A DNA stretch of 64,000 nt, taken from NCBI RefSeq assembly GCF_003386795.1, contig NZ_QTUC01000001.1, positions 744,001 through 808,000 on the forward strand, given 5' to 3'. The notes beneath the pieces were generated by a model, which saw only the letters and a list, made by a program, of their open reading frames with translations, was not told where the DNA came from and did not search any database. Positions 37,414-46,529 of the stretch are shown here, in pieces. The translations under genes and the position numbers were made by a program. This stretch comes from Thermasporomyces composti (lineage in GTDB: Bacteria > Actinomycetota > Actinomycetes > Propionibacteriales > Actinopolymorphaceae). Position 1 is the stretch's first letter; the number at the start of each line of letters is the position of its first letter.

Positions 37414-39063
37414 TTAGCCCGCGAGACCGAGGGCGAGCGACATGAGCGGCAGCAGGAGGACGATCAACACCGCGCCGGCGACGTCGAACGCCGCACCGGA
37501 GCGGATCATCTTCGTGATGGGCACCATGCCAGAGCCGTAGACGATCGCGTTCTGAGGCGTGGACACCGGGAGCATGAACCCGAACGAGGCGGCGAACGTC
37601 GCCGCCATCGCGGGGACGAGCGGATCGACGCCCGCGCCACCGGCCAGGGAGATCACGATCGGCACGACGACCGTGGCCGCCGCGGTGTTGCTCGTGGTCT
37701 CGGAGATGAGGATCGCCAGGAGCACCGCGAAGATCGTGAGCGGGACGAGCGCGCTGATGCCGAACGTCTGCGCCGACGCCGTGCCGATCGTCTCGGCCAA
37801 CCCCGTCGAGCGCAGCAGGCCGCCGAGGATGATGCCGGTTCCGAAGAGCAGGATCGTGCCCCAGTCGATGCGCGCCGCATCGTCCCACGTCATGGTGAAG
37901 GTGCGCGTTCGCCAGTTGACCGGAAGGAGAAAGAGCAGGGACGCCGCGAACACGGCGACCACGCCCTCGTCGAGGATGTTGCTCACACTGGCGTAGACAT
38001 CCGAGCCGTCGCCGGCGACGAGACCGACCACACCGGGCAGGATCCACAGCGTGACCGCCGTTCCGAAGGCGATGAGCGTGTTGCGCTCGTGTGGCGAGAG
38101 CGGTCCAAGCTTGCGGCGCTCGGCCGCGACATAGGCGGCGAGCCCTTCGAGGCGCTTGACCTCCGGCCGGTTCAGCAGCAGGAGCACCACGGCCAAGACG
38201 ACGAACATGACCGCGCAGACCGGGACCGCGAGAGCCATCCATCGGAAGAAGCTGATCCGGGTACCGGTCGCGTCCTCGATCAACCCGCGGCCGATGAGGT
38301 TCGGCGGTGACCCCACCGGCGTCAACAGGCCCCCGACGCTGGCGCCGTAGGCGAGCATGAGCAGCAACGCCACGGACACCCGCGGGTTGCCACGACGAGC
38401 CAGGGCCTCTTCGCGCGCCGCGCTGTCAGCGGACCTCGTCTCTCCAGCCGAACCGTCCACGCGACTGGCGCTGGCCACCGTGCCGAGGATCGCGACGGCG
38501 GTCGGTAGCAGCATCGCCACGGTCGCGGTGTTGGAGACGAACGCCGACAGCGCGCACGTGATGAGGCCGAACGCCACCACCGTCCGTGTCGTCGAGACGG
38601 CCACGCCGCGGGTCGCGAGAACCCGGAACGCGAAGCGGCGGGCCAGGCCGTGCCGCAGCATGGCCTGGGCCAGGACGAAGGCGCCGATGAACGTGAAGAT
38701 CGTGGACGACCCGAACGGGGCGAGGATGTCGTCGGCGGGCGCGACGTTGAGCAATGTCGCGAGGACGACGCCGATGAGCCCACCGACGGGAAGGGGCACG
38801 GCCTCGGTGATCCAGAGGATCATGACGCACACCAGCACCGCGGCCAGACGGTGCTCGTCAGCCTCGAGGTCGAGCGGCGCGAGCAGCAGAGCGAGCAACA
38901 CCAACGGCGCCAGGAACAACCCGACGGTGCGGCGACCGCGCTCGAACCGTTGCTCCGCGCTCGTGAGGAGCTCGCGAGGGACGCCTGGCGCACCGGACGT
39001 CCCGCCTGGCTGGGCAGCGCCTGGTTGGGCCGGGCCATCTGGTCCTGCGACGGACGAGCTCAT
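37414..39063 (-). CDS. SLC13/DASS family transporter (anion:Na+ symporter type)
   Basis: This 549-residue membrane protein has about 11-12 hydrophobic helices. Both signature SNT motifs are present (SNTATVAMLLP, about residue 165, and TSNTAAATVVVP, about 440), which form the Na+ and substrate sites in the divalent anion:Na+ symporters, together with GSPPNLIG. The N-terminal ~40 residues are Gly/Pro-rich and cytosolic. Substrates in the family are dicarboxylates, citrate or sulfate. A location between two sulfotransferases makes sulfate attractive but unproven. GGAGGTGA lies upstream of the ATG at 39063. Confidence 0.88.
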   Translation of the reverse strand: MSSSVAGPDGPAQPGAAQPGGTSGAPGVPRELLTSAEQRFERGRRTVGLFLAPLVLLALLLAPLDLEADEHRLAAVLVCVMILWITEAVPLPVGGLIGVVLATLLNVAPADDILAPFGSSTIFTFIGAFVLAQAMLRHGLARRFAFRVLATRGVAVSTTRTVVAFGLITCALSAFVSNTATVAMLLPTAVAILGTVASASRVDGSAGETRSADSAAREEALARRGNPRVSVALLLMLAYGASVGGLLTPVGSPPNLIGRGLIEDATGTRISFFRWMALAVPVCAVMFVVLAVVLLLLNRPEVKRLEGLAAYVAAERRKLGPLSPHERNTLIAFGTAVTLWILPGVVGLVAGDGSDVYASVSNILDEGVVAVFAASLLFLLPVNWRTRTFTMTWDDAARIDWGTILLFGTGIILGGLLRSTGLAETIGTASAQTFGISALVPLTIFAVLLAILISETTSNTAAATVVVPIVISLAGGAGVDPLVPAMAATFAASFGFMLPVSTPQNAIVYGSGMVPITKMIRSGAAFDVAGAVLIVLLLPLMSLALGLAG

Positions 39064-39169
39064 GGCGGTCACCTCCACACGGCCGGCGGAGACCGATATG
39101 GCGTAGTTTGCTCCGATCGAGGAGGACGATGGGGCAATCCCCATCGGCCGGATGTGGCCAGGCGACCCG

Positions 39170-40195
39170 TCACCAGGCGGGATACCACCGGTCGGCGACC
39201 GGCTCGGTGATCTCTCGAATCGTGCGCTGTTGGTCGTCGTCGAGCCGATCGCGCCACGCGTTCGCCAAGGACGCGCTGTCGCGGCGAAGCTCGTGCAGCA
39301 CGCGCCCTGCGGGGATGACGACGTTCTGGGACCCGGTGTAGTGGTCGACGACTCGACGCAGGTCGCGAGGGGGCCGCAACCCGCAGGTCCGGTAGACGTC
39401 CAGCATGACGGCGTACGGGTCGGCCGCGAAGTCCTCCATACGCACGACAGACGCCTTGGCACCCGCCTCGAGCTGGACGTCGAGCATCCGCACCAGGCAT
39501 GCCCACGTGGCAGCGCCCGCCCGCACGATGTCGGCGTTCTCCCAATCGTGCTTCTCCATGAGCTCACCGACGACGGGGTCGCCGTAGCAGGCTTGCTCGC
39601 GGATGGACCGTAGCGCCGCGCGCGGATGCATGGACCGTCGTAACAGGCTCATCACCCACGCGCCGGGATGCCGCAACGTCACGATCGGTGGGCGTTCGCT
39701 CAGCGCCGTGTTGATCCAGCCCAACGACATCAGGAGAAAGGGGTCCTTGACGATCGCGACATAGCCCAGTGGTCTCAGCCCACGCACGTTGGCACGGTTC
39801 GCGCGCATTCGCTTGTGATTCGCGGGCAGTGGTTGACCGTGGCCCATCCACTGGCCCTGTCCCGTGGTGAGGAAGCGCCGCAGCGTCCGCGCCGGAGCGC
39901 TCCCTGTGTCCACAGACCGCAGGTAGGGATAGCGATGGGACACGCCCTGCAGCCCCCAGTCGGGGTTGAACGGTTCGTGCACCAAGAACGTGCGCGGCGC
40001 GTGTTCGAGCAGGCGACCCATGATGGTCGTACCGGAACGGTGCGGGCCGGTGACCACCACGACATTACGCAAAGGCTTGTCGAGACCCGGTGAGTCGAGC
40101 AGTGCGCAGACCGGCAGTGCGCCGACCACGCGGACGGCCATCCGCTTGACCGCGGAGGGGACCGCGTGACGTACCTTCGCGATCGCGCCTGGCAC
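39170..40195 (-). CDS. Sulfotransferase family protein (membrane/carbohydrate type)
   Basis: This 341-residue protein has the P-loop-like PAPS motif VVTGPHRSGTTIMGRLLEH (about residues 47-65), then FLVHEPFNPDWG, PPIVTLRHPGAWVMSLL (3'-phosphate site) and VVRMEDFAADPYAVM. This is the Sulfotransfer_3-like pattern seen in enzymes sulfating glycans or glycolipids. It differs from the neighbouring SULT-type gene, so the pair are not recent duplicates. The GTG at 40195 is used; upstream there is no clear alternative. The acceptor is unknown. Confidence 0.83.
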   Translation of the reverse strand: MPGAIAKVRHAVPSAVKRMAVRVVGALPVCALLDSPGLDKPLRNVVVVTGPHRSGTTIMGRLLEHAPRTFLVHEPFNPDWGLQGVSHRYPYLRSVDTGSAPARTLRRFLTTGQGQWMGHGQPLPANHKRMRANRANVRGLRPLGYVAIVKDPFLLMSLGWINTALSERPPIVTLRHPGAWVMSLLRRSMHPRAALRSIREQACYGDPVVGELMEKHDWENADIVRAGAATWACLVRMLDVQLEAGAKASVVRMEDFAADPYAVMLDVYRTCGLRPPRDLRRVVDHYTGSQNVVIPAGRVLHELRRDSASLANAWRDRLDDDQQRTIREITEPVADRWYPAW

Positions 40196-40500
40196 GTGGA
40201 CTCAGCTTAGCGACCTCATCGCCGCATCCGCTCTGTTCGACTGCCTCGGTATCGACGCTCAGCTCAGCGAAACCCTTGTGAGACAGGGATGCACGGCTCC
40301 GCGTGAATGTCGCACCACGTTCAGCGCACGAGCCACGGCATCGCGGGACTCTCGACCCTCCCGGCCAGGGACCGTCGGGACCGCAGTCGAGCTTTGGGCC
40401 CTATGCCAGCACGCTGTCCGACCACCATCGTGAGGAATACCAGCCTCGTCATTCGCGACACCAGCGTTCGCTCGTGCTAGCCGCGTGGGAGGTATCCAGC
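40196..40500 (+). promoter_or_regulatory. Divergent region between sulfotransferase and alpha/beta hydrolase genes
   Basis: There is no supportable gene in these 305 bp. The last 15 bp carry the strong GGGAGG ribosome-binding site of the hydrolase. No clear operator was seen. Confidence 0.4.
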
Positions 40501-41826
40501 ATGGCTGCCGCCGCCCGCGAAGGCCGCACGCGTCGTCCGCCTTTGCGCCACCGCCTCGTCCGCCGCATCGGGAGCCGACCCTCCCGTCAGCGGCGCGGTA
40601 GGCGGCCGATGTACTTGCTCGCGCAGGGCACAGCACTGCTTGGTGTCTCTCTCGCGATCGTCGTCGGCTCAGGAGGTTCGCTCCTCGGGCGCGTCCTGCG
40701 CGTCGCCCTCGTGCTATTCCTCGCGACCTACGCGACGTTGGCGGATCGGTGGGCGGAACCGTGGCTACGGGTGGCGATCGCGCTCAGTGGTGGGGTGGCT
40801 GGTGTCGTCCTCGGCTACGGCATCGGTGTCGAGCATGCGGTGGCGGCAGGCCTCACCCTCCGTGTCGCCGCAGGACTCCTGGCACTTCTGGTCGGACTGT
40901 GCATGATGGCCACCGGCACGGCGACGGCGTTGCGCATGCTGCCCGGGCGCTACAAGGTCCTGGTCCTCCTCTGTGTGCCCTTCAGCATCCAGTTCGTCCT
41001 CGCGCCGATGGTCGGTGCCGTCGCCGCGGCTAACCCCATGCCGGGTCAACTGGGCGACATCACTCCCGGAGACCGCGGGCTGGTGTACGACGACGTGGAG
41101 TTGCGCGCGAGCGGCGCTGTCGTGCGAGGGTGGTACATCCCCTCACGCAACTCCGCCGCTGTCATCCTCGTCCACGACAGTGGAAGCACCCGTTCCAGCA
41201 TGCTCTCGCGCGCGGTCGCACTGGCTCGCCACGGCTACGGCGTGCTCCTGTTCGACACACGGGGCAATGGCCTCAGCACCGGGGAGCCGATGGAACTCGG
41301 CTGGTCCACCGACCTGGACGTACGAGCGGCGGTGTCGTACGTCGCGGAGCGCTACGACGTGTCTCCCAGCAAGATCGCCGTCGTCGGTGTCGGGCGTGGC
41401 GGCGAGGCGGCACTGACAGCGGCGGCCTCGGACGAACGCATCGCGGGCGTGGTGGTCGAAGGCATCGGGCGACGGACCCCGGTCGACACGTTGACCCTGC
41501 CGTTCACCCCTCGCGGATGGCTCCAAGCCGGTGTGGAGTCAATGACCTATGTCAGCGCGGCCGTCCTTCGCCAGACATTTCCCCCGCGTTCCTTGCGCAG
41601 CGCGATCAAGGCCGTCAACCCACGTCCGGTGCTGCTCATCGCGGACGAGGACTCCGTGCTGACGAGCCGTGTCTACGGGCGGGCGTCGCCGTCCAACGTG
41701 CGGGTGTGGGAGCTGCCCACGACGCCCAGAGGCGAGGCATACACACTGCACTCGGCGGACTGGGAGTGGTACGTCACCGGGTTCCTGGCCCGCTCGCTCA
41801 ACCCCAAGTGGGTGCCGGCTCAGTAG
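40501..41826 (+). CDS. Membrane-anchored alpha/beta-hydrolase-fold protein lacking the nucleophile Ser
   Basis: This 441-residue protein has a basic N-terminus (residues 1-36), four or five hydrophobic helices (about 37-180) and an alpha/beta-hydrolase domain (about 190-440: VRGWYIPSRNSAAVILVHDSGSTRSSML, LLFDTRGNGLSTGE). The nucleophile elbow reads G296-V-G298-R-G300 instead of GxSxG, so the catalytic Ser is Gly. A candidate acid (DEDSVL) and a His (YTLHSADW) remain. It is probably a non-catalytic or re-purposed family member at the membrane. GGGAGG lies 8 nt upstream of the ATG. A strong terminator follows. Confidence 0.82.
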   Translation: MAAAAREGRTRRPPLRHRLVRRIGSRPSRQRRGRRPMYLLAQGTALLGVSLAIVVGSGGSLLGRVLRVALVLFLATYATLADRWAEPWLRVAIALSGGVAGVVLGYGIGVEHAVAAGLTLRVAAGLLALLVGLCMMATGTATALRMLPGRYKVLVLLCVPFSIQFVLAPMVGAVAAANPMPGQLGDITPGDRGLVYDDVELRASGAVVRGWYIPSRNSAAVILVHDSGSTRSSMLSRAVALARHGYGVLLFDTRGNGLSTGEPMELGWSTDLDVRAAVSYVAERYDVSPSKIAVVGVGRGGEAALTAAASDERIAGVVVEGIGRRTPVDTLTLPFTPRGWLQAGVESMTYVSAAVLRQTFPPRSLRSAIKAVNPRPVLLIADEDSVLTSRVYGRASPSNVRVWELPTTPRGEAYTLHSADWEWYVTGFLARSLNPKWVPAQ

Positions 41827-41871
41827 CCAGGTGGCGCGACCTCGGTTGTGTCACACGTGTCCTCGGACGCG

Positions 41872-41905
41872 GAAAGCCCGCGCACTCTCGGGCGCGCGGG
41901 CTTTC
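41872..41905. terminator. Bidirectional terminator between convergent genes
   Basis: GAAAGCCCGCGC (41872-41883) and GCGCGGGCTTTC (41894-41905) form a 12-bp stem with a 10-nt loop. The A- and T-containing ends suit termination in both directions, between the hydrolase and the small exported protein. Confidence 0.8.
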
Positions 41906-41920
41906 GATTCCTCGGCATAC

Positions 41921-42271
41921 CTACTTGCAGTACGAGTAGTCGAGGTGGCCCTTCCAGACCCACCCAGTTCCTGCGTACACCCAGCTCGAGGTGTACACGT
42001 CACCGTAGTACGTGCCGTTGTCCGCTGGATCGCCCTTGGTGTACACGAAGATGTAGCCCTTGTTCGCGTAGAAGAGCACCTCCTGCGAGCCCGACAGGTA
42101 GGTGTACACCGGCGCGCGCTTCTCGAACTTGTAGACAAGCTTGGTGCATCCGCTGGCGGAGGCGGTGTTGGTCGCGCGAGTGTCGGTGGAGGCGGTGTCC
42201 GCCGCCGCGCTGCTCACGCCGACTCCGGCGAAGACAAGTGCTGTCGCCAGGAAGAGTACGAGCTTGCGCAC
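41921..42271 (-). CDS. Small exported protein, unknown function
   Basis: This is a 116-residue protein with GTG start at 42271 and a strong GGGGGAG box 7 nt upstream. A clear signal peptide (basic MRKLVLFL, hydrophobic core, AAA-DT cleavage near residue 24) precedes a Thr/Ser/Ala-rich linker and a compact Tyr/Trp-rich domain with two cysteines (SGCTKLVYKF near its start and the terminal SYCK) that could pair. The repeated aromatic/Gly pattern (APVYTYLSG, GYIFVYTKGD, GWVWKGHLDY) suggests a small SH3-like beta-barrel. I do not recognise a family. It is convergent with the hydrolase gene. Confidence 0.75.
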   Translation of the reverse strand: MRKLVLFLATALVFAGVGVSSAAADTASTDTRATNTASASGCTKLVYKFEKRAPVYTYLSGSQEVLFYANKGYIFVYTKGDPADNGTYYGDVYTSSWVYAGTGWVWKGHLDYSYCK

Positions 42272-42327
42272 GATGCAACTCCCCCGTGTGATCGATTCCC
42301 CGTGCGATCGATGGTCAGCTGACTCCC

Positions 42328-43953
42328 CTACAGCGCGTGCCCCTGCCGGCGCCTCATGGGCCACTGGCGGGCGAGCCGAATGGCAGGGAGCCTAGATGAA
42401 ACGTACCGAAGGTCGGCATATCCGTCAAAAAGGTACGTGACGTGACCGCTCGGCTCGCTGCCAGAGTTGAGGCGGGATGCCGACCGCACGCGCACGTCTG
42501 ACACTCCGGCGGCGCCGGTCTGCTCGGTGTCCTCCTCGCTGTCCGGCGGCAGGCATGTCGGACTCGGCGAGGGGGAGGGATCCTCCGGCGGGATCCGCTC
42601 CGTGGGTGTGGGAGACGGCCTGGGGGACGACGTGCCTATCGGAGTCGGCGTCGGGCTGGCGGTCGGGACCGGGCACGGCGTCGGTGTCGGTTCTGGCGTC
42701 GGTGTCGGTTCTGGCGTCGGTGTGGGATCCGGCGTCGGTGTGGGGTCCGGTGTCGGTGTTGGCTGTGGCGTCGGCTCGGGGCTCGGCGTCGACGTCGGTG
42801 TCGGGCTTGGTCTCGGTGTCGACGTCGGCCTGGGTGTCGGTGTCGGCTCGGGCGTGGGTGTGGGCACCGACGTGGGCCTCGGCTTCGGCCTCGGTGACGA
42901 GGTGGGAGTCGCGGTCGGCCTCGCCGTCACGGTCGGAGTCGGTCGCGGCGTCGACGTGGGTCGTGGAGTGACCGTCGGGGACGGCGAGGTCGTCGGCGTC
43001 GGTTGCCGCGGCGAGGGCGTGGTCGGGGCGCTCGTGGGTCGAGGCGGGCGGGTCGGCAGCGGTAGCGGCGTGGGTCGTGGCAGCGGCAACGACACGGGTG
43101 GGAGCGGAGCCGGAACCTGGTCAGCGCGGCCCCGCTCCGGTGGCACGGGCCTGGCGCCGTCCCGGTAGGTCGCGGCCCACGCGAGCACCGAACGCAGGTA
43201 GGCGCTGGAGGGGTTGTAGCGGAGCACGGCTCCGGCCAGGCCTGAGGGCGTGGCGAGGTCCGTCCCGCCCGCGCAGAGGTAGCGTGCCGCCGCGAGCGCC
43301 GCGTCGTAGAGGTTGTGCGGGTCCCGCACCCCGTCCCCGTTGCCATCGGAGGCCCAGCGCACCCACGTCGATGGCAGGAACTGCATGGGGCCGATCGCCC
43401 GGTCGTACGCCGGGTCTCCGTCGAGGGATCCCCCGTCGGAGTCGGTGACGACGGCCGTTCGCGGGAGTGATCCGTTCAACCGGGGACCCAGGATCTCGCC
43501 CCTGGTTCGACCGTTGGCGTCGACTCGGCCGCCACGGGCGTGGTTGGACTCGACCTTGCCGATCGCGGCCAAGAGCCACCACTGCAGGTGGCAGGACGGG
43601 TTAGACCGCCGCATCGCCTCCGCCGCCTTGTGGTAGGCGTCCAGGGCGGGCGCGGGGATGCCGGCCGCGGAGCGCCCGACCGCCTGGGGCGCGGTCCCCG
43701 TCCCACGGCCCTCGCTCTCCGTCTGACCGGTGAGTGCCTTCTCAGCGGCTCGCTCGATGGCCTCGAGATCGGGCAACGGCTTGCGGGGTTCGGCGAGAGC
43801 CCAGGACGACCGAGGGTGAGCGGGATACGACGTCACGCCGGTTGGTGGAGCCCACGCGACGGCGGCGACCAGACCGAGGGCTGTGGCGAGGACGACGCAG
43901 AGAAGGCGGGCCGCGAGCAGTCGGAGTCCGGATCGCATCCCCTGCCTGCGCAT
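42328..43953 (-). CDS. Secreted lytic murein transglycosylase with long Pro/Thr-rich tail
   Basis: This is a 541-residue protein. An N-terminal signal or anchor (residues 8-35) is followed by an SLT_2/MltB-like lytic transglycosylase domain (about 98-270): [14 protein letters not shown] with catalytic Glu135, [39 protein letters not shown] and [16 protein letters not shown]. It cleaves peptidoglycan glycan strands to anhydro-muropeptides. Residues ~270-475 are a low-complexity PTPTP/PTPEP tail, likely spanning the cell wall. The last ~70 residues are non-repetitive and basic (ending RRRQGHAL), not typical for the family. ATG 43953 follows AGGTGG. Confidence 0.88.
   Translation of the reverse strand: MRRQGMRSGLRLLAARLLCVVLATALGLVAAVAWAPPTGVTSYPAHPRSSWALAEPRKPLPDLEAIERAAEKALTGQTESEGRGTGTAPQAVGRSAAGIPAPALDAYHKAAEAMRRSNPSCHLQWWLLAAIGKVESNHARGGRVDANGRTRGEILGPRLNGSLPRTAVVTDSDGGSLDGDPAYDRAIGPMQFLPSTWVRWASDGNGDGVRDPHNLYDAALAAARYLCAGGTDLATPSGLAGAVLRYNPSSAYLRSVLAWAATYRDGARPVPPERGRADQVPAPLPPVSLPLPRPTPLPLPTRPPRPTSAPTTPSPRQPTPTTSPSPTVTPRPTSTPRPTPTVTARPTATPTSSPRPKPRPTSVPTPTPEPTPTPRPTSTPRPSPTPTSTPSPEPTPQPTPTPDPTPTPDPTPTPEPTPTPEPTPTPCPVPTASPTPTPIGTSSPRPSPTPTERIPPEDPSPSPSPTCLPPDSEEDTEQTGAAGVSDVRVRSASRLNSGSEPSGHVTYLFDGYADLRYVSSRLPAIRLARQWPMRRRQGHAL
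42660..42960 (-). repeat. Low-complexity codon repeat encoding the Pro/Thr tail
   Basis: Degenerate tandem units of about 12-18 bp (on the plus strand GGTGTCGGTTCTGGCGTC and variants) encode the PTPTPEP/PTPTPDP tail of the lytic transglycosylase. It is prone to length change by slippage in multiples of three. Confidence 0.7.
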
Positions 43954-44100
43954 CGAACCACCTGTCCCCCGGCCGCGGTTGATCAGGGTCCGCTCGACGA
44001 TCACTGCGACGCTACTGGGGTGGGCACCCGGCAGGGAACCGCCTGGCGCGATCAGGGCCGATGCCGGACGGGAGTCCGCCGGCAGGCCGCGCCACTCGGG

Positions 44101-45399
44101 CTACCGCCACAAGGTGTCGGCGAAGTCCATGTAGTGGTTCCAGTCGACTTCCGTCAGGCTGTGATCTCCGGACCGGATGTGATAGCCGCGCGGTCCGACG
44201 CGCAGAGGGGTGTCGAGCGGAGGCATGTCGTCCGGACCGATCGTCGAATGGCCCCACAGCCCGTAGACCGACGACGCGTGGGCAAGGGAGAGGAACTCGC
44301 CGCGCGGGTCCGCCCAGAGGTCCTCGTCCGCGCTCGCCACGTAGACCGCGCGCGGCGCGATCAGTGCGATGAGCATGTGCTGGTCGACGGGCAGCGCATG
44401 CTCCGCGTCGTCGTACCGCCGGAAGTTGTCGCAGAACCAGTGCGGGAACCGCCGGTTGATGGCGGCGACGGTCTCCCCGAAGCGCCGGCGGCTCAGCGCC
44501 GCACCGCCACAGCCGGACTCGTTGGAGATGACTAGGGCGAACCGCTCGTCCTCCGCACCAGCCCACAGCGCCGCCTTACCGCCTCGGGAATGCCCGAGGA
44601 CGGCCACTTTCGTGTGGTCGACGCGAGGGTCGGTCTCGAAGTAGTCCATCGCCCTGCTGGCGCCCCACCCCCAGGCGGCCAGGGCCTTCCACGCGTCCGG
44701 CGGACGCTCGTCGAGGTCCCCCTCGACGAGCTGGATGATGCCCTCGCGGAAGCGAGCCGGGTCGTCGGGCGCGAGGTCACGGACCTGCAACGCCGCGATG
44801 CCGTACCCGCGTGCGACAGCCTCCTCCGCCGGCCAGATCGAGGACGTGCGCTCTCGCGTCGGGTCGGTGTTCTCCGGTCCCGCGATGTTGAGCAACAAGA
44901 AGACCGGGACCGGATCGGCGGCCGCGTTCGGAAGGAACACGGTGACCTCGAACTGGTGGGTTCGCGTCGGACGCTCGTTGTCAGCGCGCTCGCTCCGCAC
45001 GACGACTCGCCGCAGCGTCGCCGCCCCGTCCATGGCCGACGGGTCCTCCTCGACGACGTCGAACCGTCGGCGAGTCCGTGGGTCGTCCCCCGGTGGCCGG
45101 TGTCCGTAGACATGGGTGCGGAATAGGTCGAGGATCTCCTGTCGCCGGCGCCGCCAGGCTTGCGGACTGTCGACGACCGAGCCGTCGGAGCCGCGCAGCG
45201 GGTCAGGGAGCTCGTAGGACGGGACCTGATCTTCCTCGTAAACGGGGCCGGGTCGCCGTCTCTTGCAACGCTCCACGACGGCCGGGTTCGCCCTCCACCC
45301 ACGTCGATCGGGACTGTCGCCGGCATGGTCGGCGTCGGCCGGCGACAGGGCCGCCGCGCTCGTCCGTCCGATCTCACCTGGGGCCCGCTCGTTCGACAT
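44101..45399 (-). CDS. CE15-like glucuronoyl esterase/alpha-beta hydrolase
   Basis: This 432-residue protein has the catalytic pattern of carbohydrate esterase family 15: the nucleophile elbow GHSRGGKAALWAGA (Ser), the conserved SNESGCGGAALSRR segment (Glu and the oxyanion region), PVDQHMLIALIAPRAVYVASADEDLWADPRGE and a C-terminal catalytic His in GDHSLTEVDW. CE15 enzymes cleave 4-O-methylglucuronoyl esters linking lignin and xylan. The usual GCSRxGK has His in place of Cys here. No signal peptide is seen, so an intracellular role is possible. The ATG at 45399 follows AAGGCGGAG. Confidence 0.82.
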   Translation of the reverse strand: MSNERAPGEIGRTSAAALSPADADHAGDSPDRRGWRANPAVVERCKRRRPGPVYEEDQVPSYELPDPLRGSDGSVVDSPQAWRRRRQEILDLFRTHVYGHRPPGDDPRTRRRFDVVEEDPSAMDGAATLRRVVVRSERADNERPTRTHQFEVTVFLPNAAADPVPVFLLLNIAGPENTDPTRERTSSIWPAEEAVARGYGIAALQVRDLAPDDPARFREGIIQLVEGDLDERPPDAWKALAAWGWGASRAMDYFETDPRVDHTKVAVLGHSRGGKAALWAGAEDERFALVISNESGCGGAALSRRRFGETVAAINRRFPHWFCDNFRRYDDAEHALPVDQHMLIALIAPRAVYVASADEDLWADPRGEFLSLAHASSVYGLWGHSTIGPDDMPPLDTPLRVGPRGYHIRSGDHSLTEVDWNHYMDFADTLWR

Positions 45400-45737
45400 C
45401 TCCGCCTTCCCGCTCGATCGTTCGTGGCTACCCGAGGACCTGCACACCGACATCGCCGCGCGACGACGGCTCACGACGCCCAGCGCTCAAGCACTCGTCG
45501 GGACGGTACCTCAGCCACACCATGCAAGGCCTCGTCGAGGGTGCGAACTGCCACACCGGCCTCATGCGACCACCCGGCCCGGCCACCAGCTCTCGTCTCC
45601 ACTTCGCTCCTCCGGCTAAGCCGCCGTTCAACAACGAGGACGGTCCTTATCCACAAACCACAGACGGTCTCGCCTTCAATCAGACGCCCTCCGTACCATG
45701 ATCGAAGCCAACTTCGTACTCTCCGAAGGACCGCGAG
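45400..45737 (+). promoter_or_regulatory. Left boundary of the AT-richer island
   Basis: These 338 bp lie between the CE15-like gene and module A. No gene is recognised. Base composition drops towards A+T from about base 45600 and TTATCCACAAACCACAG occurs near 45648. It probably contains the divergent promoters. Confidence 0.35.
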
Positions 45738-46510
45738 GTGTCTACGAGAGACGTCGATTACGAGTCGATCGCCGAGATCCACCGCCTCCTTCACGAGGCA
45801 GCGGATCACCTGGACAAGTCAGCAGAACCGATGCCTAATGAGATCCACGCTGGACCCTTCGCGCCGCAAGTCACAAAGCTTATCGCCCCTGTCCCGGGCG
45901 CCATCGTGGAAGCCATCTTGCGCCTACGCGCTGCCGCGTTCGACGTCAAGATCTAGTCAATGCGGCACAATTTACTATTGCGAACCACACCTTCGCTCAA
46001 CTCGAAAACATCTCTAGATGGAACGAAGCAAAGTCCCACAAATGGGCAGATAAGGCGGAAGAATCAGCGGGAAGACATCTCGCAAAGGCGGCTCGAGCCC
46101 TAGATAGACAGCATTTTCGCACATTCAATGAGCTGCTAGCCCACCTCCATGAGAGTTCGGCGCAGAGGGCGCTTGAGACAGCGGAGTTCGCCCGAAAACT
46201 GGCGGGCTACTACTCGTGGAGCGCTCGAATCTGCAAGTTTGGAGGAACTGGCCTCACCGTCGTCAGCATTGGCGTCGACCTCTACACTGGCGAACCAATA
46301 CTGAAAGTAATTGCATCTACTCTAGGCGGCATCGTGGGAGCAGCTGGCCTATGCTTCATCGTAGGAACCGCGTTCAGCGTTCCGGGTGCGGTTATGGTGA
46401 TGGTTGCGACAGCCGGCGGAGCTGGTGGCAGCGCAGTGACCCGTGTCTCCTATGACGCTATTACTGAACAAATTATAATTGACGACAATTGGGCCTGGCA
46501 ACCGAACTGA
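45738..46510 (+). pseudogene. Module A: WXG100-like plus hydrophobic-domain protein, frameshifted
   Basis: A GTG-started frame gives 72 residues (DVDYESIAEIHRLLHEAADH to RLRAAAFDVKI) resembling the small WXG100-like proteins at 52849 and 58367. It ends at TAG 45954-45956. A second frame then stays open for 184 codons with no ATG until late, encoding NAAQFTIANHTFAQLENISR, an Ala-rich helical part and a Gly-rich hydrophobic stretch (VVSIGVDLYTGEPILKVIA then GGIVGAAG). The latter parallels the 317-residue proteins (SVGYSLYEGEPPEKV). A 1-2 nt indel near 45946-45955 would fuse them into one ~256-residue protein. It is low-GC and has probably decayed. Confidence 0.6.
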
Positions 46511-46529
46511 TCGGGAGGACTGCAGCCTC

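Noticed and set aside
42660-42960. CRISPR-like repetition
   Set aside because: Units are short, degenerate, contiguous and in coding frame, with no spacers. It is a codon repeat.
42467-43168. Gly/Val-rich GVGVGSG open frame on the plus strand
   Set aside because: It is the complement of the Pro/Thr repeat of the lytic transglycosylase and has no start signal.
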